Part shown: one piece after another, positions 1 through 10,623 of the stretch
Position numbering within the stretch: the stretch's first letter is position 1
How the letters are laid out: every line of letters begins with the position of its first letter
NCBI GenBank assembly: GCA_022495005.1
Contig: JAGYXB010001600.1
Location: 372,001 to 436,000 of the forward strand
From: Rhyacophila brunnea
Taxonomy: Eukaryota > Arthropoda > Insecta > Trichoptera > Rhyacophilidae
Direction of reading: 5' to 3'
DNA: 64,000 bases
Notes under the pieces: model-generated
Seen by the model: the letters and a program-made list of their open reading frames with translations, nothing else
Databases searched by the model: none
What the model was told of the DNA's origin: nothing
Program-made: the position numbers and the translations under genes

Positions 1-255
1 ATATTCCCAGTATGCTTATAAAATTTAATTCCTACTTAAGGTAATAGATAAAAGCGTAGGTAATTATTTTTTATTCTTACAACACACGATCACTTTCATC
101 CGTTTTAGGGTTAAATGAACATATTTTCATGAGAAACCATTGGATTCTTGCTTTGGTTAAAACACGATTTAAAAAAAAAACTAGATGTATCTTTTGCGAG
201 ACGCTTGACCCAACCAACACCCACAGTTTCAGACCACCAGAACACCATCAGACGG
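1..255. other. unassigned AT-rich flank
   Basis: No gene or boundary-defined repeat is seen. The last 60 bases become less AT-rich and run into family A. Short open frames cross this segment on both strands but continue into the repeat and carry no recognisable domain. Confidence 0.5.
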
Positions 256-665
256 CGTGTCCGAAAACTTGTACGTGTGCAGTTCGCCAAATCATACTTC
301 ACCGTGAAATGTTGTATCGGAAATATATGGCCGTATATTAAAGACCTTCCAACTTCTTTGGGTCGTATGGTACTGACATTAAACTCATGTCTAAATAAAA
401 CACGGTTCTTGTCGGTTTACACTTTAAAGGAAGCCAGCAGCACACAAATTTTGAAAATAGCCGATATACTGGATTATTTATTAGGTTAGGTTTTCAGTCT
501 TGAATTCATGAATTTTGCCAAAATTAACTATGAAAATTGAATTAATGTTCATATTTAATTTAATAAAATATAGACCGTATAGTAATACAGTCACCACTTT
601 CCAATGGAAAGCTTACGGCGAACTGTGCCACGGTGAAATGTTTTACGTACAATTCACATTTAACC
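256..665 (+). mobile_element. Family A element, copy 1 (near complete)
   Basis: About 410 bp. One end reads CGTGTCCGAAAACTTGTACG and the other ends GTACAATTCACATTTAACC; both ends carry the subterminal GGCGAACTG and CACGGTGAAAT blocks, so the ends are related but imperfect inverted repeats. The core contains TTAGGTTAGGTT at 481-492, then a TTCTTGAATTCATGAATTTT-type palindrome. The same arrangement recurs around 7-8 kb, 22.7 kb, 40 kb, 51 kb and 60.2 kb, which shows a dispersed family. It has no coding capacity; the 113-residue frame starting at 148 is a chance frame across the element. No clear target-site duplication was found for this copy. The Mutator-like assignment comes from the 42.7 kb copy and is inference. 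Confidence 0.75.
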
Positions 666-1199
666 ACCTGCACCGTAGATGTGACGGGAGACTGCGTGGC
701 CCGCCCGTTTATTTCTTCGTTTCTTTCCAGTCATATCACTCGCGCACGTAGTATCCGTAGCACATATATTTTCTAATTTTTCATTGGCTATCTTAACCTG
801 ATCATGGAACAGTGGAGCAATGGGGTATTACCCGGAGCAGAAGCGGAGCTGGAGCACGGAAAATTTGTGGTGCTCTTACTGCTCTGGATGTTTTTTTTTA
901 TTATAAATTTTCATACTAAAATCCAATGAAAATATTATATTTGACACTGCAACATTAAAATTATTTGAAATACGGCAACACTGCCGAGTGATAAATAACG
1001 AGGCAGATAATGAAAGACGATTTTCTGTCGTAAATTTTGTTTAATAGATTTAATAATGAATTTTATACAAAATTTGGGAAAATTACACATCTTTGTAAGA
1101 TTTGTGTAAGTATTTTCTCAAAAAGCAACTTTGTAAAACTGGTAAGGGATGTTAAAGTTCTGCGTAACTAGGTATGTGGAGACGCAACACGCATAGCTG
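666..1199. other. unassigned spacer with a hAT-like end
   Basis: 680-760 is relatively GC-rich (GTGACGGGAGACTGCGTGGC) and shows no domain. At about 814-885 CAGTGGAGCAATGGGG precedes repeated CGGAGC/GGAGC words, resembling one end of a hAT element; no partner end was found. The rest is AT-rich and featureless. Confidence 0.3.
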
Positions 1200-1275
1200 A
1201 GAATAATGTAATCACCTTGAAGAAGCCTTCGTCTAGCAGTGGAGTAATTCAGGCTGACGATGTGTATAATACGTA
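1200..1275 (+). repeat. LINE 3' tail fragment (RTE-like)
   Basis: The segment GAAGAAGCCTTCGTCTAGCA followed by GTGGAGTAATTCAGGCTGACGATG matches the pattern ending several LINE remnants in this window (25.4, 30.9, 40.8 and 44.8 kb). That ending is known to me from lepidopteran RTE-type LINEs. Only the last ~75 bp is recognisable. Confidence 0.5.
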
Positions 1276-2309
1276 TTTATGAGAATTTCCATATAAAACG
1301 AAGTGTTTTCTACCGGAGCTAATTTGATTCGACCCAAGTAGGAAGCTTTCTAGATACATCCATAAAAAAAGCTCCGATATAAAGTTAAAATACCGCAAAG
1401 TAAAAACGGGTAATAAAAAAACACATTTTCCTAACGTGTTCTTTCGTATATGGAGTTTTTAATTATTCAAAGGAAAACCGTGTTCATATTTTGTTATCTG
1501 AGTCTTTCCTACCTGTTTTATGACAATAAGCATTTTCTTTACAGCCATTTAGGGGCGATCGCTCCGGAAAAGTATCATTTTTATGGTGGCTTATAAACCT
1601 GCGATGGTTTTTTGTTTGTACTCAGAATTCATAATGCCTTTAGGTATCTGTGCACAAGTACTATAGCCTCTAGGTATCTGAGTACTTTTTCCACTTTTGT
1701 ATCTACCCCTTTAGGTTTGGTAGACGGCTAATGAGGCCGATATCTTTTCAAAGGGGTAACCAACATTGAAAAGTAGTTTGTAGAAATATAACTTGTTCAT
1801 CAACCCAGTTATAACTTGTTGTAAGTGAGATTAGATTTAATGTAAACAAGTTTCAAGATTGAATTTGAATATATGCAATATTAGAGTAAAATTCCGGGTA
1901 GTTGGTAAAAATTAAATCCTATTGATAAGCTTTACTAAACACACATTTGTGATACCTACCTGATGGCAGTATAATATAGGTACCTATCATAGTAGCTACA
2001 TACGTAATTCACATAATATACAAACTTAATAAATCGTATAACTGAATTGTGAATTACGATGGTAGTGTTAGCTATTGATTATCTTCGATTATTTCGCAAT
2101 AAATACAATTTTTCGATTATATATTTCGTTCAAATTATTTCGGTTTATTTTAATATGCAAAAAATTATCATTTTCTCCAAAAAGTTTGAGCACTAACATC
2201 AAAGTTTACAGTTTTGTGCCACGGCCTGACTATAATAAGCCTAATCAGAACCGTATGATACGTTATTATCAGTTTAAAAAAATCTAAGTGGACGAAACAA
2301 GTGTAATTC
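1276..2309. other. unassigned AT-rich DNA
   Basis: A small local direct repeat occurs at about 1634-1690 (GCCTTTAGGTATCTGTG and GCCTCTAGGTATCTGAG). Otherwise nothing is seen. The 70-residue frame at 2075 is low-complexity and not credible as a gene. Confidence 0.4.
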
Positions 2310-2745
2310 TAACTATGTACCATACTTAATTACGAAAAATATTAACTAATGGTTCTTATAATACTCTCTGAAGCGCTTTCTAAATTGAGCAACCATTGGC
2401 TATCGGCTTTTGTATTTTAAATCAAAGTAGGTATTACTTTAATTGTTGTTTTTATTTAATAAAACGCATTTTTTTGTAGTACTTATTCCACTTTTAATCA
2501 AGAGATTAGAACCGGTTTCGTCCACCTCAGAGGGACATTTTCAACTCTACTTCAATAAGTACTACAAAAAAATGCGTTTTATTAAATAAAAATAACAATA
2601 CAATACAGTTCCACCATGAATTGACAGTTAACAAAATAAAAGAAATTACTTTAATTGCTAACCGACGTCACGGATCACTCCAAGATATTTTAGTGTTTTA
2701 GCTTCCTTGCACTTGCGCTAATAAATTATGTATGTTCAATAATTA
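2310..2745 (-). repeat. Family E repeat, interrupted copy
   Basis: 2310-2445 and 2658-2745 align to an uninterrupted segment at about 6045-6235 (ACTCTCTGAAGCG..TTTCTAAATTGAGC, then ACCGACGTCACGGATCACTC). The copy is split by the 199 bp insertion listed next. Orientation is given by the tRNA-like module of the fuller copies at 6 and 11.4 kb, which reads on the minus strand. Confidence 0.65.
2446..2644. mobile_element. 199 bp insertion flanked by 13 bp TSD
   Basis: ATTACTTTAATTG occurs at 2433-2445 and again at 2645-2657, while the uninterrupted relative near 6155 has it once, so this is a dated insertion. The insert contains an inverted repeat: arms 2443-2486 and 2554-2598 (AATAAAACGCATTTTTTTGT core, about 44 bp, one mismatch seen) around a ~67 bp loop. 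It ends A-rich (AACAAAATAAAAGAA). A 13 bp duplication fits target-primed insertion better than the usual DNA transposons, but the hairpin suggests a foldback element; the class is unresolved. A fragment with the same AATAAAACGCA word lies at 36371. Confidence 0.7.
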
Positions 2746-3516
2746 GAATGTTGTATTCTTAAAAAAAGGAATTAATTAAAAACATAATTATAGTTAACGA
2801 TTAGATTTGCATGAAACAAATATTAAAGTTCAATTATTTCTAAATTTTATACTTATCCCACTTTTTTTTTCAGGTAGCGATATATAATCTAAAAATTATC
2901 GAAACTTTGAGGAAGTTTTCATGAAATACAAAAAAAAATCTTTACTCGAATAACCCATTGAAGCAGTAAAAACTGTTGATTACCCCTTGGCATAAAGCAC
3001 GTCATGCCATATGGCACGACACTGTCCGCCATATATTTATGTGATCTTATCAATTTTTCTCGACACAAAGAGATATCTGAACCTGATAACGAAAACGAAA
3101 TGGCTAAGTTGTTTATCTATGCACATGTATGAGATAGGGGGGGTGGCCACGGCACAAATATTTGATGAGCTTTTCATATTCATGACTACACGTTTTAAGA
3201 ACGCTTTTAATTTTCGAACGAAACTACAAAAGAATATTAGCGTTCGAGCGATGATAACATCCGTATAACAAAAAAAAAAACACAACTAATTATCTGACCT
3301 TAAAATGACCCGATTACACTAATTTATTATGAACAAATTTTATTCTTCGATTTTAATAGCAGGTACAAAAGTATCCCTTCACCCCCCACTCATATTTGCA
3401 TATGTTAATCTGAGAAGTCAACAAGCAGTGGCGGATTTAGGCACTGACTGATAACAAAATAAAATGCAAACCATACTTACATTTCAACTAGGTACCAACG
3501 TACAATGTACCTAAAG
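2746..3516. other. AT-rich DNA with one hAT-like end
   Basis: Mostly featureless. CAGTGGCGGATTTAGGCACT at about 3426 resembles a hAT terminus, without a visible partner. Open frames at 3011-3268 (plus) and 3037-3285 (minus) overlap each other and show no domain. Confidence 0.35.
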
Positions 3517-3965
3517 CAGTGGCAAAATGGTGAAGGTAAGCTGCTAAGATCCGACATAAATAGTGCACACTAAACTTTGTCAGGCATACCTATGTATTTA
3601 TTTTCATTGAACTAAGATTACAAATTGCGAATAGTGTAATTAAGGTTTTAAAATGGAATTAAGGTCAACGTAAACAAAGTAAATGGTGATAGATAATATT
3701 CAAAAAATATTCGTCTATCTATAAAATAATTTCTAAAATTATGCCATTAAATCATATCTAGGTACTTATATAATTTTAGATAATTTAAAAATATAAGAAT
3801 AAGTATTTTTTTATCTATTATGGTTTGGTTGATGGAGAGCTCAATGAATTAAAAAAAACTATCCAACATATCGTTCTGTGATAATATGTATTCTTAATTC
3901 TACGAAAACAAATAATTATGACTGAAGAAGTGCACTATTTCTCGAATCACCTGTCCTATAGCATA
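3517..3965 (+). mobile_element. hAT family B, degraded copy
   Basis: Begins CAGTGGCAAAATGGTGAAGG and continues with the family block CGACATAAATAGTGCACACT, then ATGCCATTAAATCATA and TATGGTTTGGTT. The same blocks in the same order are seen in the intact copy at 24831-25260. The right end is degraded and no TSD was found. Another terminus-like CAGTGGTGAAGGG lies at 4007. Confidence 0.6.
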
Positions 3966-4145
3966 AGTCATAAACTATGTAGGTATTATAGTTTGGTAGA
4001 ATTTTGCAGTGGTGAAGGGAACTTAGTAGAGTTTTGGTCGTAATAATGATGGTTTTTTGGTTTTTATTAAAATTACAAAAGGTTCTAATACACACAAATA
4101 TTTATATAATTTTTAAATACTCCTATCTATGAGTTTTTGGAGACT

Positions 4146-4232
4146 TGGAATAGATCGCAGTCAAAACCCTGCTTCAAAATATAGTGTATTGGGGTGTCTA
4201 TCTGAATTCTATTTATTAATCTGTTCTGCGAT
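4146..4232 (+). repeat. Family G fragment
   Basis: Matches the last ~85 bp of the 28600-28905 and 38399-38695 repeats (CAAAACCCTGCTTCAAA...TTATTAATCTGTTCTGCG). No coding potential is visible. Confidence 0.55.
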
Positions 4233-4249
4233 TTTAATGTAGCTTTATT

Positions 4250-4447
4250 CGTCGGCCTATGACGTCGTGGGTCCCAGGTGCGACTCCTGGGTCTGGCAAG
4301 TACACATATTATTTTTTAATTTGTGTAGAGTCAGAGTATGGACCTAATAGGTTGAGCAAGTTGCTGACATCCATTTATCGTAAAAACAAAATCTGTTAGC
4401 ACAAGCCTCCACTCTGTGGATCCACTATTAGGATCGGACATGGTCGA
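4250..4447 (+). repeat. SINE S1, 5'-truncated copy
   Basis: Contains the tRNA-like B-box region GGTGCGACTCCTGGGTCTGG, then the S1 body (GAGTCAGAGTATGGACCTAA, GTTGAGCAAG, CCTCCACTCTGTGG) and the tail ATCGGACATGGTCG. The A-box part is missing. The best copy is at 33091-33327. Being tRNA-derived is inferred from the box order in that copy. Confidence 0.7.
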
Positions 4448-4459
4448 AAAAAAATATAT

Positions 4460-4660
4460 AAAATTATGCCACCAAATCATACTTTTAACGTATAATTTTA
4501 GATAATTTATAGATATAAGAATTCTTAAGTATTTTTTATCTATTGTGGTTTGGTTTATGCAATGTTTAATAATTTCAAAAAACTATCCAACATATAATTA
4601 TGTAATTCCGTGGAGGCCTATATGATCTTCTTAGGACCGGACATGGTAGGAAATATTATA
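4460..4660 (+). repeat. Family B fragment joined to an S1 tail
   Basis: 4466-4617 matches the inner part of family B (AAATTATGCCACCAAATCAT, TATTGTGGTTTGGTT, AACTATCCAACATA). It runs directly into a second S1 tail, GTGGAGGCCTATATGATCTT..GGACCGGACATGG, at about 4610-4655. Two S1 tails flanking a B fragment suggest insertion plus rearrangement; exact joints are not resolved. Confidence 0.5.
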
Positions 4661-5251
4661 TTATTCCAGTGAACAGCTTCTTAATCGTGTACATTACCGA
4701 ATAAAAATAGCCTGTTATATTATGTATTTTAATGTTACTGCAATATATATATAATATAAATATCAATTAACTAATGTATTATTTTTTAATAGATACCCAC
4801 TCTTTCATATACCTATATTTTGTAAAGTCAATATTTGATGTTTTACGGCTACTTACATCACGCCACGTCCTATTTCTCACGCATAATACCCACAGTAAAT
4901 AATACAGACATGTCCAATACTTACACACGAATATGGGCATATTCATTGCCTACTTCCACACAGAGATACCGTATCGTTACCAATTCAAATTACCTGAACT
5001 ATAGACAATTTCCATGGAAAGAATTCACAAAGCCGCGAGCGTATCCTGCCCGAGGTCTATGCATATTATTTATTCATTGACTCTGTGTTTATAAAATCGC
5101 CATGAGTAATTCCTTCGCACAAAAGAATGCCGTGTAGCTGGAATTATATCGGGGAACAATATGACGTCTACGTGATTTCGAAACAATGATTTTATATCTA
5201 CTGTTGTCACGATTGTAGTAGATGAATAGTTGTTATACATTAATTATATTT
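4661..5251. other. unassigned, frame at 4835-5080
   Basis: An 81-residue open frame (4835-5080, plus) has mixed composition and less low-complexity sequence than most frames here. It has no domain I recognise, no upstream promoter signal and no clear splice sites, so it is not called as a gene. Confidence 0.3.
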
Positions 5252-5706
5252 TTACAACGTTTTTATTAGGTCGTATTCTTATTTGTCCGGTGGTTGTTTA
5301 TCCAGTACAAATCTTGCAATCGATTTTTAACTAACTTCCCGACAAGCTAGACATTTGAAACTTTTAGAATATATCAGAACACGATGCAAATGCATATTTT
5401 AATACTTTTAGCCATCTTTAAGTAGAATTGAATTCATTTTCAGTTAATTCTGTTTTGTATGAAAAGTTATTTCGGAAGAAATCCGTAATCCAATCCACTA
5501 TTATTGGTTGCTAAGGGGATGGTCCTAGCAACTAAATTATTAATATATACGTGCGTTACTATGGAAATCAATATGAAATGTCAAAATGACATTTCTATCA
5601 AGTACAATTTTTTTTTGATCGTTTAAGCTAGTCAAGCCAATTTTATATGATTCAACACACAATTTAAAAACGTTGTATATAAAGTTTTTTTTATCTTGTA
5701 CTTAAT
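5252..5706 (+). mobile_element. Family C element (MITE-like), copy 1
   Basis: Starts TTACAACGTTTTTATTAGGT and ends AAAAACGTTGTATATAAA..TATCTTGTA. It carries the inverted 11-mer ACAACGTTTTT / AAAAACGTTGT at the start and about 45 bp before the end. Near-identical blocks (TTGTCCGGTGGTTGTTTATC, GGGGATGGTCCTAGCAACTA, TGTCAAAATGACATTTC) occur in the 16.0, 48.6 and 56.6 kb copies. No protein is encoded. Superfamily is not settled: TA-flanked Tc1/mariner-like ends are possible, but conservation extends beyond them. Confidence 0.7.
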
Positions 5707-5756
5707 TATTTTTAAATTACGATCGATTTTAAAGATTTCGTCATTATCAATAATCA

Positions 5757-5855
5757 TTGCATCTATTCTTTACACAAGACTGCTTTCGGCCGCCACGGCA
5801 GCTATCTAGGGTAGGTTTGTATCGAAGTATTAGCACTTATTGTAACAGTTACAAT
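5757..5855 (+). repeat. Family D, half copy
   Basis: One arm of the foldback family fully seen at 36425-36639: CATCTATTCTTTACACAAGA, then AGCTATC and GTATCGAAGTATTAGCACTT. The returning arm is absent except for a short TGTAACAGTTACA palindrome at about 5841. It begins about 50 bp after family C, as also happens at 57.06 kb. Confidence 0.65.
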
Positions 5856-5883
5856 AACAGACCAAAATATAAAAACTTTATTG

Positions 5884-6395
5884 AACATGCATAATTTTGA
5901 AAACACCTCTGAGAAAATACATTACAGGTACCTAACCAATAGAAGAAATATTTTTGAAAAAAGTAAGACACCCCGCAGGAATCGAACATGCATCTCTCGG
6001 GTTTCGCGTCCACGCACATAGACCATTATGCTAATGGTACCATACTTAATTGCGACAAATTTTAACCTATGTCTCTTATAATACTCTCTGAAGCGTTTTC
6101 TAAATTGAGCTACTATTGGCGATCGGTTTTTGTATTTTAAATCAAAGTATGTATTACTTTAATTACTAACCGACGTCACGGATCACTCCAAGATATTTTA
6201 GTGTTGTAGCTTCCTTGAACTTGCTAATAATTTTAATTAAATACTTTTTTTATTCAACGAATAATTCACAAGATTTAAGAATGTTACATTCTAACTATTG
6301 AACATACCTACATATGTATGTTTTAAGAATGTTACATTCTTAAATCTGGTGAATTATACGTTAAAAGTAATTAATTAATTATTATAGATCCACAA
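5884..6395 (-). mobile_element. Family E composite repeat with tRNA-like core
   Basis: Read on the minus strand, the middle (about 5968-6036) holds a tRNA-like module: A-box-like TTAGCATAATGGTC and B-box GTTCGATTCC, matching RNA polymerase III internal promoter elements. Upstream in the same sense is a ~200 bp conserved body plus a hairpin (arms 6256-6292 and 6324-6362) built around AGAATGTTACATTCT. Downstream is a tail with TTCTATTGGTTA. The block is flanked by a 28 bp direct repeat, 5856-5883 and 6396-6423, with one mismatch. Related copies lie at 11335-11760, 13380-13620, 41150-41440 and 59150-59340. A long-TSD retroposon is the simplest reading, but the mid-element position of the tRNA module is unusual for a SINE. 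Confidence 0.65.
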
Positions 6396-6423
6396 AACAG
6401 ACCAAAATATACAAACTTTATTG

Positions 6424-6937
6424 TAAATTATTATTTTTTTTTATCATCCACAAAACCATAACATATTGGTACCTATATAATATGTAAGAAAGTTAGTTTT
6501 TTTTTAAATATTTGAAATTGAATTATACTTTGATTGGGACAAGGATTAGGTCCTATTGGAGTCGGTCCCCATTTCTCATTCTCGGTGACGCGGTCGCACC
6601 GCCTCGGCTGGTGACAAACGATGGGAACATCCAGCTAAAGTGCCGCTTAAGTGGTTAACCAGACAACATAAACTGCTAATCACGGCAACACTTTGGCCTG
6701 ATCGCGTCGCGTTGTTGTGCGAGGCTGAACGATTCTTGCCAACTCGATCGCGTCTTCCCGTCAGCTGTAACTCGTTTGATGGCTCCCCGAAGATTCCCAA
6801 CTACACCGACTAGAGCTATTAGTCATAATATTTTTGAAATAAACATTTTGTCCATGCGGTAGCTACGGTTGTTTCTTCGTTTTTGGAAAATTTTCAATAG
6901 ACTAAAAAAAGGCTTGTCATCTATCCCTGATGATCTC
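6424..6937. other. spacer with a CpG-containing block at 6540-6810
   Basis: The block 6540-6810 is richer in CG dinucleotides (GGTGACGCGGTCGCACCGCC, GATCGCGTCGCGTTG). It contains a 74-residue minus-strand frame at 6576-6800 with no domain. It could be a repeat fragment or an old exon or promoter; no sister copy was found in the window. Confidence 0.3.
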
Positions 6938-8146
6938 CGTGTCCGGAAACTTATACGTATGCAGTTCGCCATATCACACTTCACCGTGAAATTTTGTATC
7001 GGAAATATATGGCCGTATATTAAAGACAGTCCAACTTCTTTAGGTCGTATAAAACAGTGGCGAAGGGTGACTTTTGGAAAGAGGTAGGCTGTGGAGATAT
7101 GATAAAAAGAGCACACTTGTCAGGTATACTTACGAGAATAGTACGATATTTACTACTAATGAATAGGCACACACTAATAAATGATAACGACACACTAATT
7201 CAATGAAACTTCAAAAACTCATTGACGACATAAAAATGAGCGATGTGTTTAAATTACGTATTTTTCAAAACATGTATACCCATCAAAAATCATTAGATAA
7301 AATTTATTTTTATTTTTAAAAACAATCTATACTTACTTATTTATTAATATTCGATTAAACGCCGTTGAAATTATTTTTTAATTATCTAATTATTAATGAT
7401 TTTGGACAAAGTGCGCAGTCGTGACAACAATATTATGCGCGAATGTTTTAGGCTCTGCGAAAGGAGCTTGCCTCATTTCGTACAAATCAGCAGACTTGCT
7501 GAGGTTACGAGACGTAAAGTCCATACAAAAAAAATTCAGAATTATTCCAAACATAATCGGAAATTTATTTACGTCGCGGCATTTATTATTTAATTTACGG
7601 CGCGGCGCGCTGTGGTTTTTTTAATACCTTTGCAGTTGTTTTGTAAACTGTGTAATACTGTAATACATTCCTACATATGCGATCTCGTTGGCAAAATAAA
7701 TTATTTTTATATAACATAAAATAATGAAGTGATTAAGTATATAAATATGTCAATATGCAATTAAAAAATATTTTTCTTAAGAAGGTAGGCTTTAAATAAT
7801 CGCCTAGTATGGAGTCTTCGCCACTGGTATAAAACCTGCTGACATAAAATTCATGTCTAATAAAAAAAAACACGGTTCTTGTCGGTTTACACTTTACAGG
7901 AAGCCAGCAGCACACAAATTTTGAAAATAGCCGATATGTTGTATTATTTTTTAGGTTAGGTTGGGTTTACATTCTTGATTTCATGAATTTTGCCAAAACC
8001 AGCTATGATAATTGAATTAATGTTCATATTGAATCTAATAAAATTGGAGACCGTATAGTATACGATACGGTTATCTCTTTCGGATAAGAAAGCTCACGGA
8101 GAACTGTGCCACGGTGAAATGTTTTACGTACAGTTTACATGTAACC
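6938..8146 (+). mobile_element. Family A element, copy 2, split by a hAT
   Basis: 6938-7054 is the left part (CGTGTCCGGAAACTTATACG onward) and 7827-8146 the right part, ending TACAGTTTACATGTAACC. Without the insert and one TSD copy it is about 429 bp, like copy 1. TTAGGTTAGGTT lies at 7951-7962 in the same place as in copy 1. Confidence 0.8.
7055..7826. mobile_element. hAT non-autonomous element inside family A
   Basis: Ends are CAGTGGCGAAGGGTG and CTTCGCCACTG, an 11 bp perfect terminal inverted repeat. The 8 bp TSD GTATAAAA stands at 7047-7054 and 7827-7834. Eight-base duplication with CAGTGG-type ends is the hAT signature. The 772 bp interior has no transposase; frames at 7396-7624 show no domain. 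Removing it restores family A continuity when compared with copy 1. Confidence 0.88.
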
Positions 8147-8275
8147 ATAACCTCACCAAGAATTGCTACCTGAAGAATACCTACAATGTATTGTATTTCC
8201 ACCAAGAATTGACAATTAACACTATTAAAGTACGATATACATAGTGGTGTACTATTCTTATTCTTGGCTATAAGG

Positions 8276-8744
8276 CAGTGGTGAATGGTGAAGGTAGGCT
8301 TTTAAGATCCACCATAGATAGTGCGTACTAAACCTTTTCAGTCATATGTATTTGTTTTCATTGAAAGAGCCATAATAGATAATCTAAAATTGTGCAATTA
8401 AATCATACTCAAGTCAATTTTTATAAATAGAATAATATTTTTTATGTATTATAGCTTAATGAATTTAAAAAAATGAACCAACAATATGTGTAATATGTAT
8501 TCCTAATCCAACGAAAACAAATAAGTATGACTGAAAAAGTGTGTACAATTTTGTCATAGGTACCTTATCGCCCAAAGTATACCAACACTATTATGGTATG
8601 GTTTAGACATGGTTTATTTGAACTAACCAACACCATCTTTAAATTGTGGTCTTAGTTCTATAAAAACAAATATGTATGAGTAACAAAGATTAATGTGCAC
8701 TGTTTTTGGCAGATCATAAGAGCCTACCTCATTGCTTCGCTACT
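8276..8744 (+). mobile_element. hAT family B, degraded copy
   Basis: Starts CAGTGGTGAATGGTGAAGGT and ends AGCCTACCTCATTGCTTCGC. Internal blocks match family B (GTTTTCATTGAA, TAATGTGCACTGTTTTTGG). The right end is mutated and no TSD is recognisable. Confidence 0.65.
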
Positions 8745-10413
8745 TCTAATGTGTATATGGTGTAAATAATCTAGAGGCTGGCGGCCCCTAGAAACAGTGG
8801 TAACCACTATGACCGGTTAATCTTCACCATACATAATATTCAAAACACATACAGCAATAATTGTAATGGAAATTATTGTTATCAATAATTATTTTGAAAA
8901 GTTTAAGAGTCGCTTGTTTCCATCTATTAATGATACAGCCAACGGAAGGGGCTCTATCAACTGAACAGAAGTAAGTAATAAATTGTTTGGTGTTCCGGTT
9001 GATTGTCATCTTGATTTGCTAGTCCCATTTCTTCGACACGTTCTTTTACGTTAAGTCATCGCCCGCCTTTGCAAGATTGATGCATAATTAATACGATATT
9101 TAAACAGTTAACTGTGTTAATAATTTATAGGACCTACTTTAACCTTACTTGTGATGGTTTATGTTATTTAAAATCAAACGATATTTGATCGCTTTCCACC
9201 TTATGAAGGGTTACTTCGTCGTAAAGAAATGAGTAGTCTAAAATCAAAACTTACGTTATGCAGTTTTTTTTAAATTTTTTTTAGTTAAACATGTTTTAAA
9301 TTCAATACAATTCAGTATCAAAAATTACTTTAAGTTTAAGCCATGTAAAATTATTTCCAAATACTATTGGGTGAAATCTGTTCTGGCATTAAAACCCTTC
9401 TAATGAATCATGAATCGATATTTCTCATACTATTGTTATTTCATATTTAAAGAAAGTGATTTTAGAAGCTTATACCTACAATAAAAAACAATCTAAATAA
9501 ATCATCAAACAGTCTCAATCATTAATATTCATATTGTATTATTACTTTTTTGTGACTATGGTAAATACCGATCTAGTAGTTTTTTGCAGCACATTATCAA
9601 AATACAATGTGAGATGTGATTCTAGGCTAGTCAAATTCATAGAATGGTCCGTTTAACCTTCAGAAAATGATCAGAAGAGAACGGAAGTAGTGATTCACCT
9701 AGGTAGGTATAGGTGTGCTGAGAATAGAAAATATTGATGACGAATGCTAAACTCATTAATGACATTTCGTATGGAAGGGTTCTTCGTTTCTACCCTCCTT
9801 TTCCTTATTGAGTGAAAATCTTAAACGTTTATCGAAATCTTATTACAGAAATCCTCAAAGGGTTAGCAGATGTAAGAGAAATCACCCTTTTTGACTTTTA
9901 ATTTGATTTGAAAGTAGTTGACGATGGCAAAATGCATATTTTCTTATATAGGTATACATACCTAAGTATGGATTTAAGAGAAGTTTTTGTCAAAATTATT
10001 CAACTCTTAAAATTAATAACTGTGTACCTACTTGTGATAAACAGACTATTTATTCAGCTGTTATCGAGTTTGAAGTCAGTCTTTAAACTTTATATAAGTA
10101 GATACATGGATTTTTTATAGACATGCCCCGTGTGCGTAGGCAAAGCATGCACTGCTTAGTGGCGGCTTATGTATTAGAATATTAGAAGGAGCATACAACG
10201 TTTAAAAGTAGGTTTTGTGGAATAAAGATTTTTTTCGCCTGTGATTTAATGGAAATAAATCTGTGTAAGTATGCTTAAAAAAAAATATTACTTTTATGCA
10301 TTTGCACAGAGAAAAATTGAGATAATTCAAGGTTATGTATCTACATAGAATTTCAGACTAAAAATGGAAAGGTGCAGCATTTTAATTCTACTTTTGAGAT
10401 AAATTTTGCCTTA
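8745..10413. other. unassigned AT-rich DNA
   Basis: 1.7 kb without a recognisable repeat or gene. Frames at 8824-9009 (minus) and 9908-10120 (plus) are short, hydrophobic or low-complexity, and lack domains. Confidence 0.4.
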
Positions 10414-10505
10414 TGACATATGTGACGTTGTCAAGTTTATATGATTCAACAGAAAATTTAAAAAACGCTGTATATAAAAAGTTCTTTTTATCTTGTAATT
10501 ATTTC
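10414..10505 (+). repeat. Family C 3' fragment
   Basis: Matches the last ~90 bp of family C: GTCAAGTTTATATGATTCAA, the AAAAACG word and TTCTTTTTATCTTGTAATTA. Confidence 0.65.
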
Positions 10506-10623
10506 ATAATTATTATAATATTGAGCGAAAAAAGCTTCTGAAAGTCTAGCAGCCAAGGAATTTTTCATTCTGAATTCACATTAATGTGACACATAACAAC
10601 GTAATAGGTGATTCTATGATAGT

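Noticed and set aside
148..489. 113-residue open frame
   Set aside because: It runs across the family A element, includes its non-coding core and is not preserved in other copies.
481..492. true telomere or fusion scar (TTAGG)
   Set aside because: Arrays are only 2-4 units and always inside family A, so they are part of a transposon.
3426..3460. complete hAT element starting CAGTGGCGGATTTAGG
   Set aside because: Only one terminus is seen; no inverted partner or TSD downstream.
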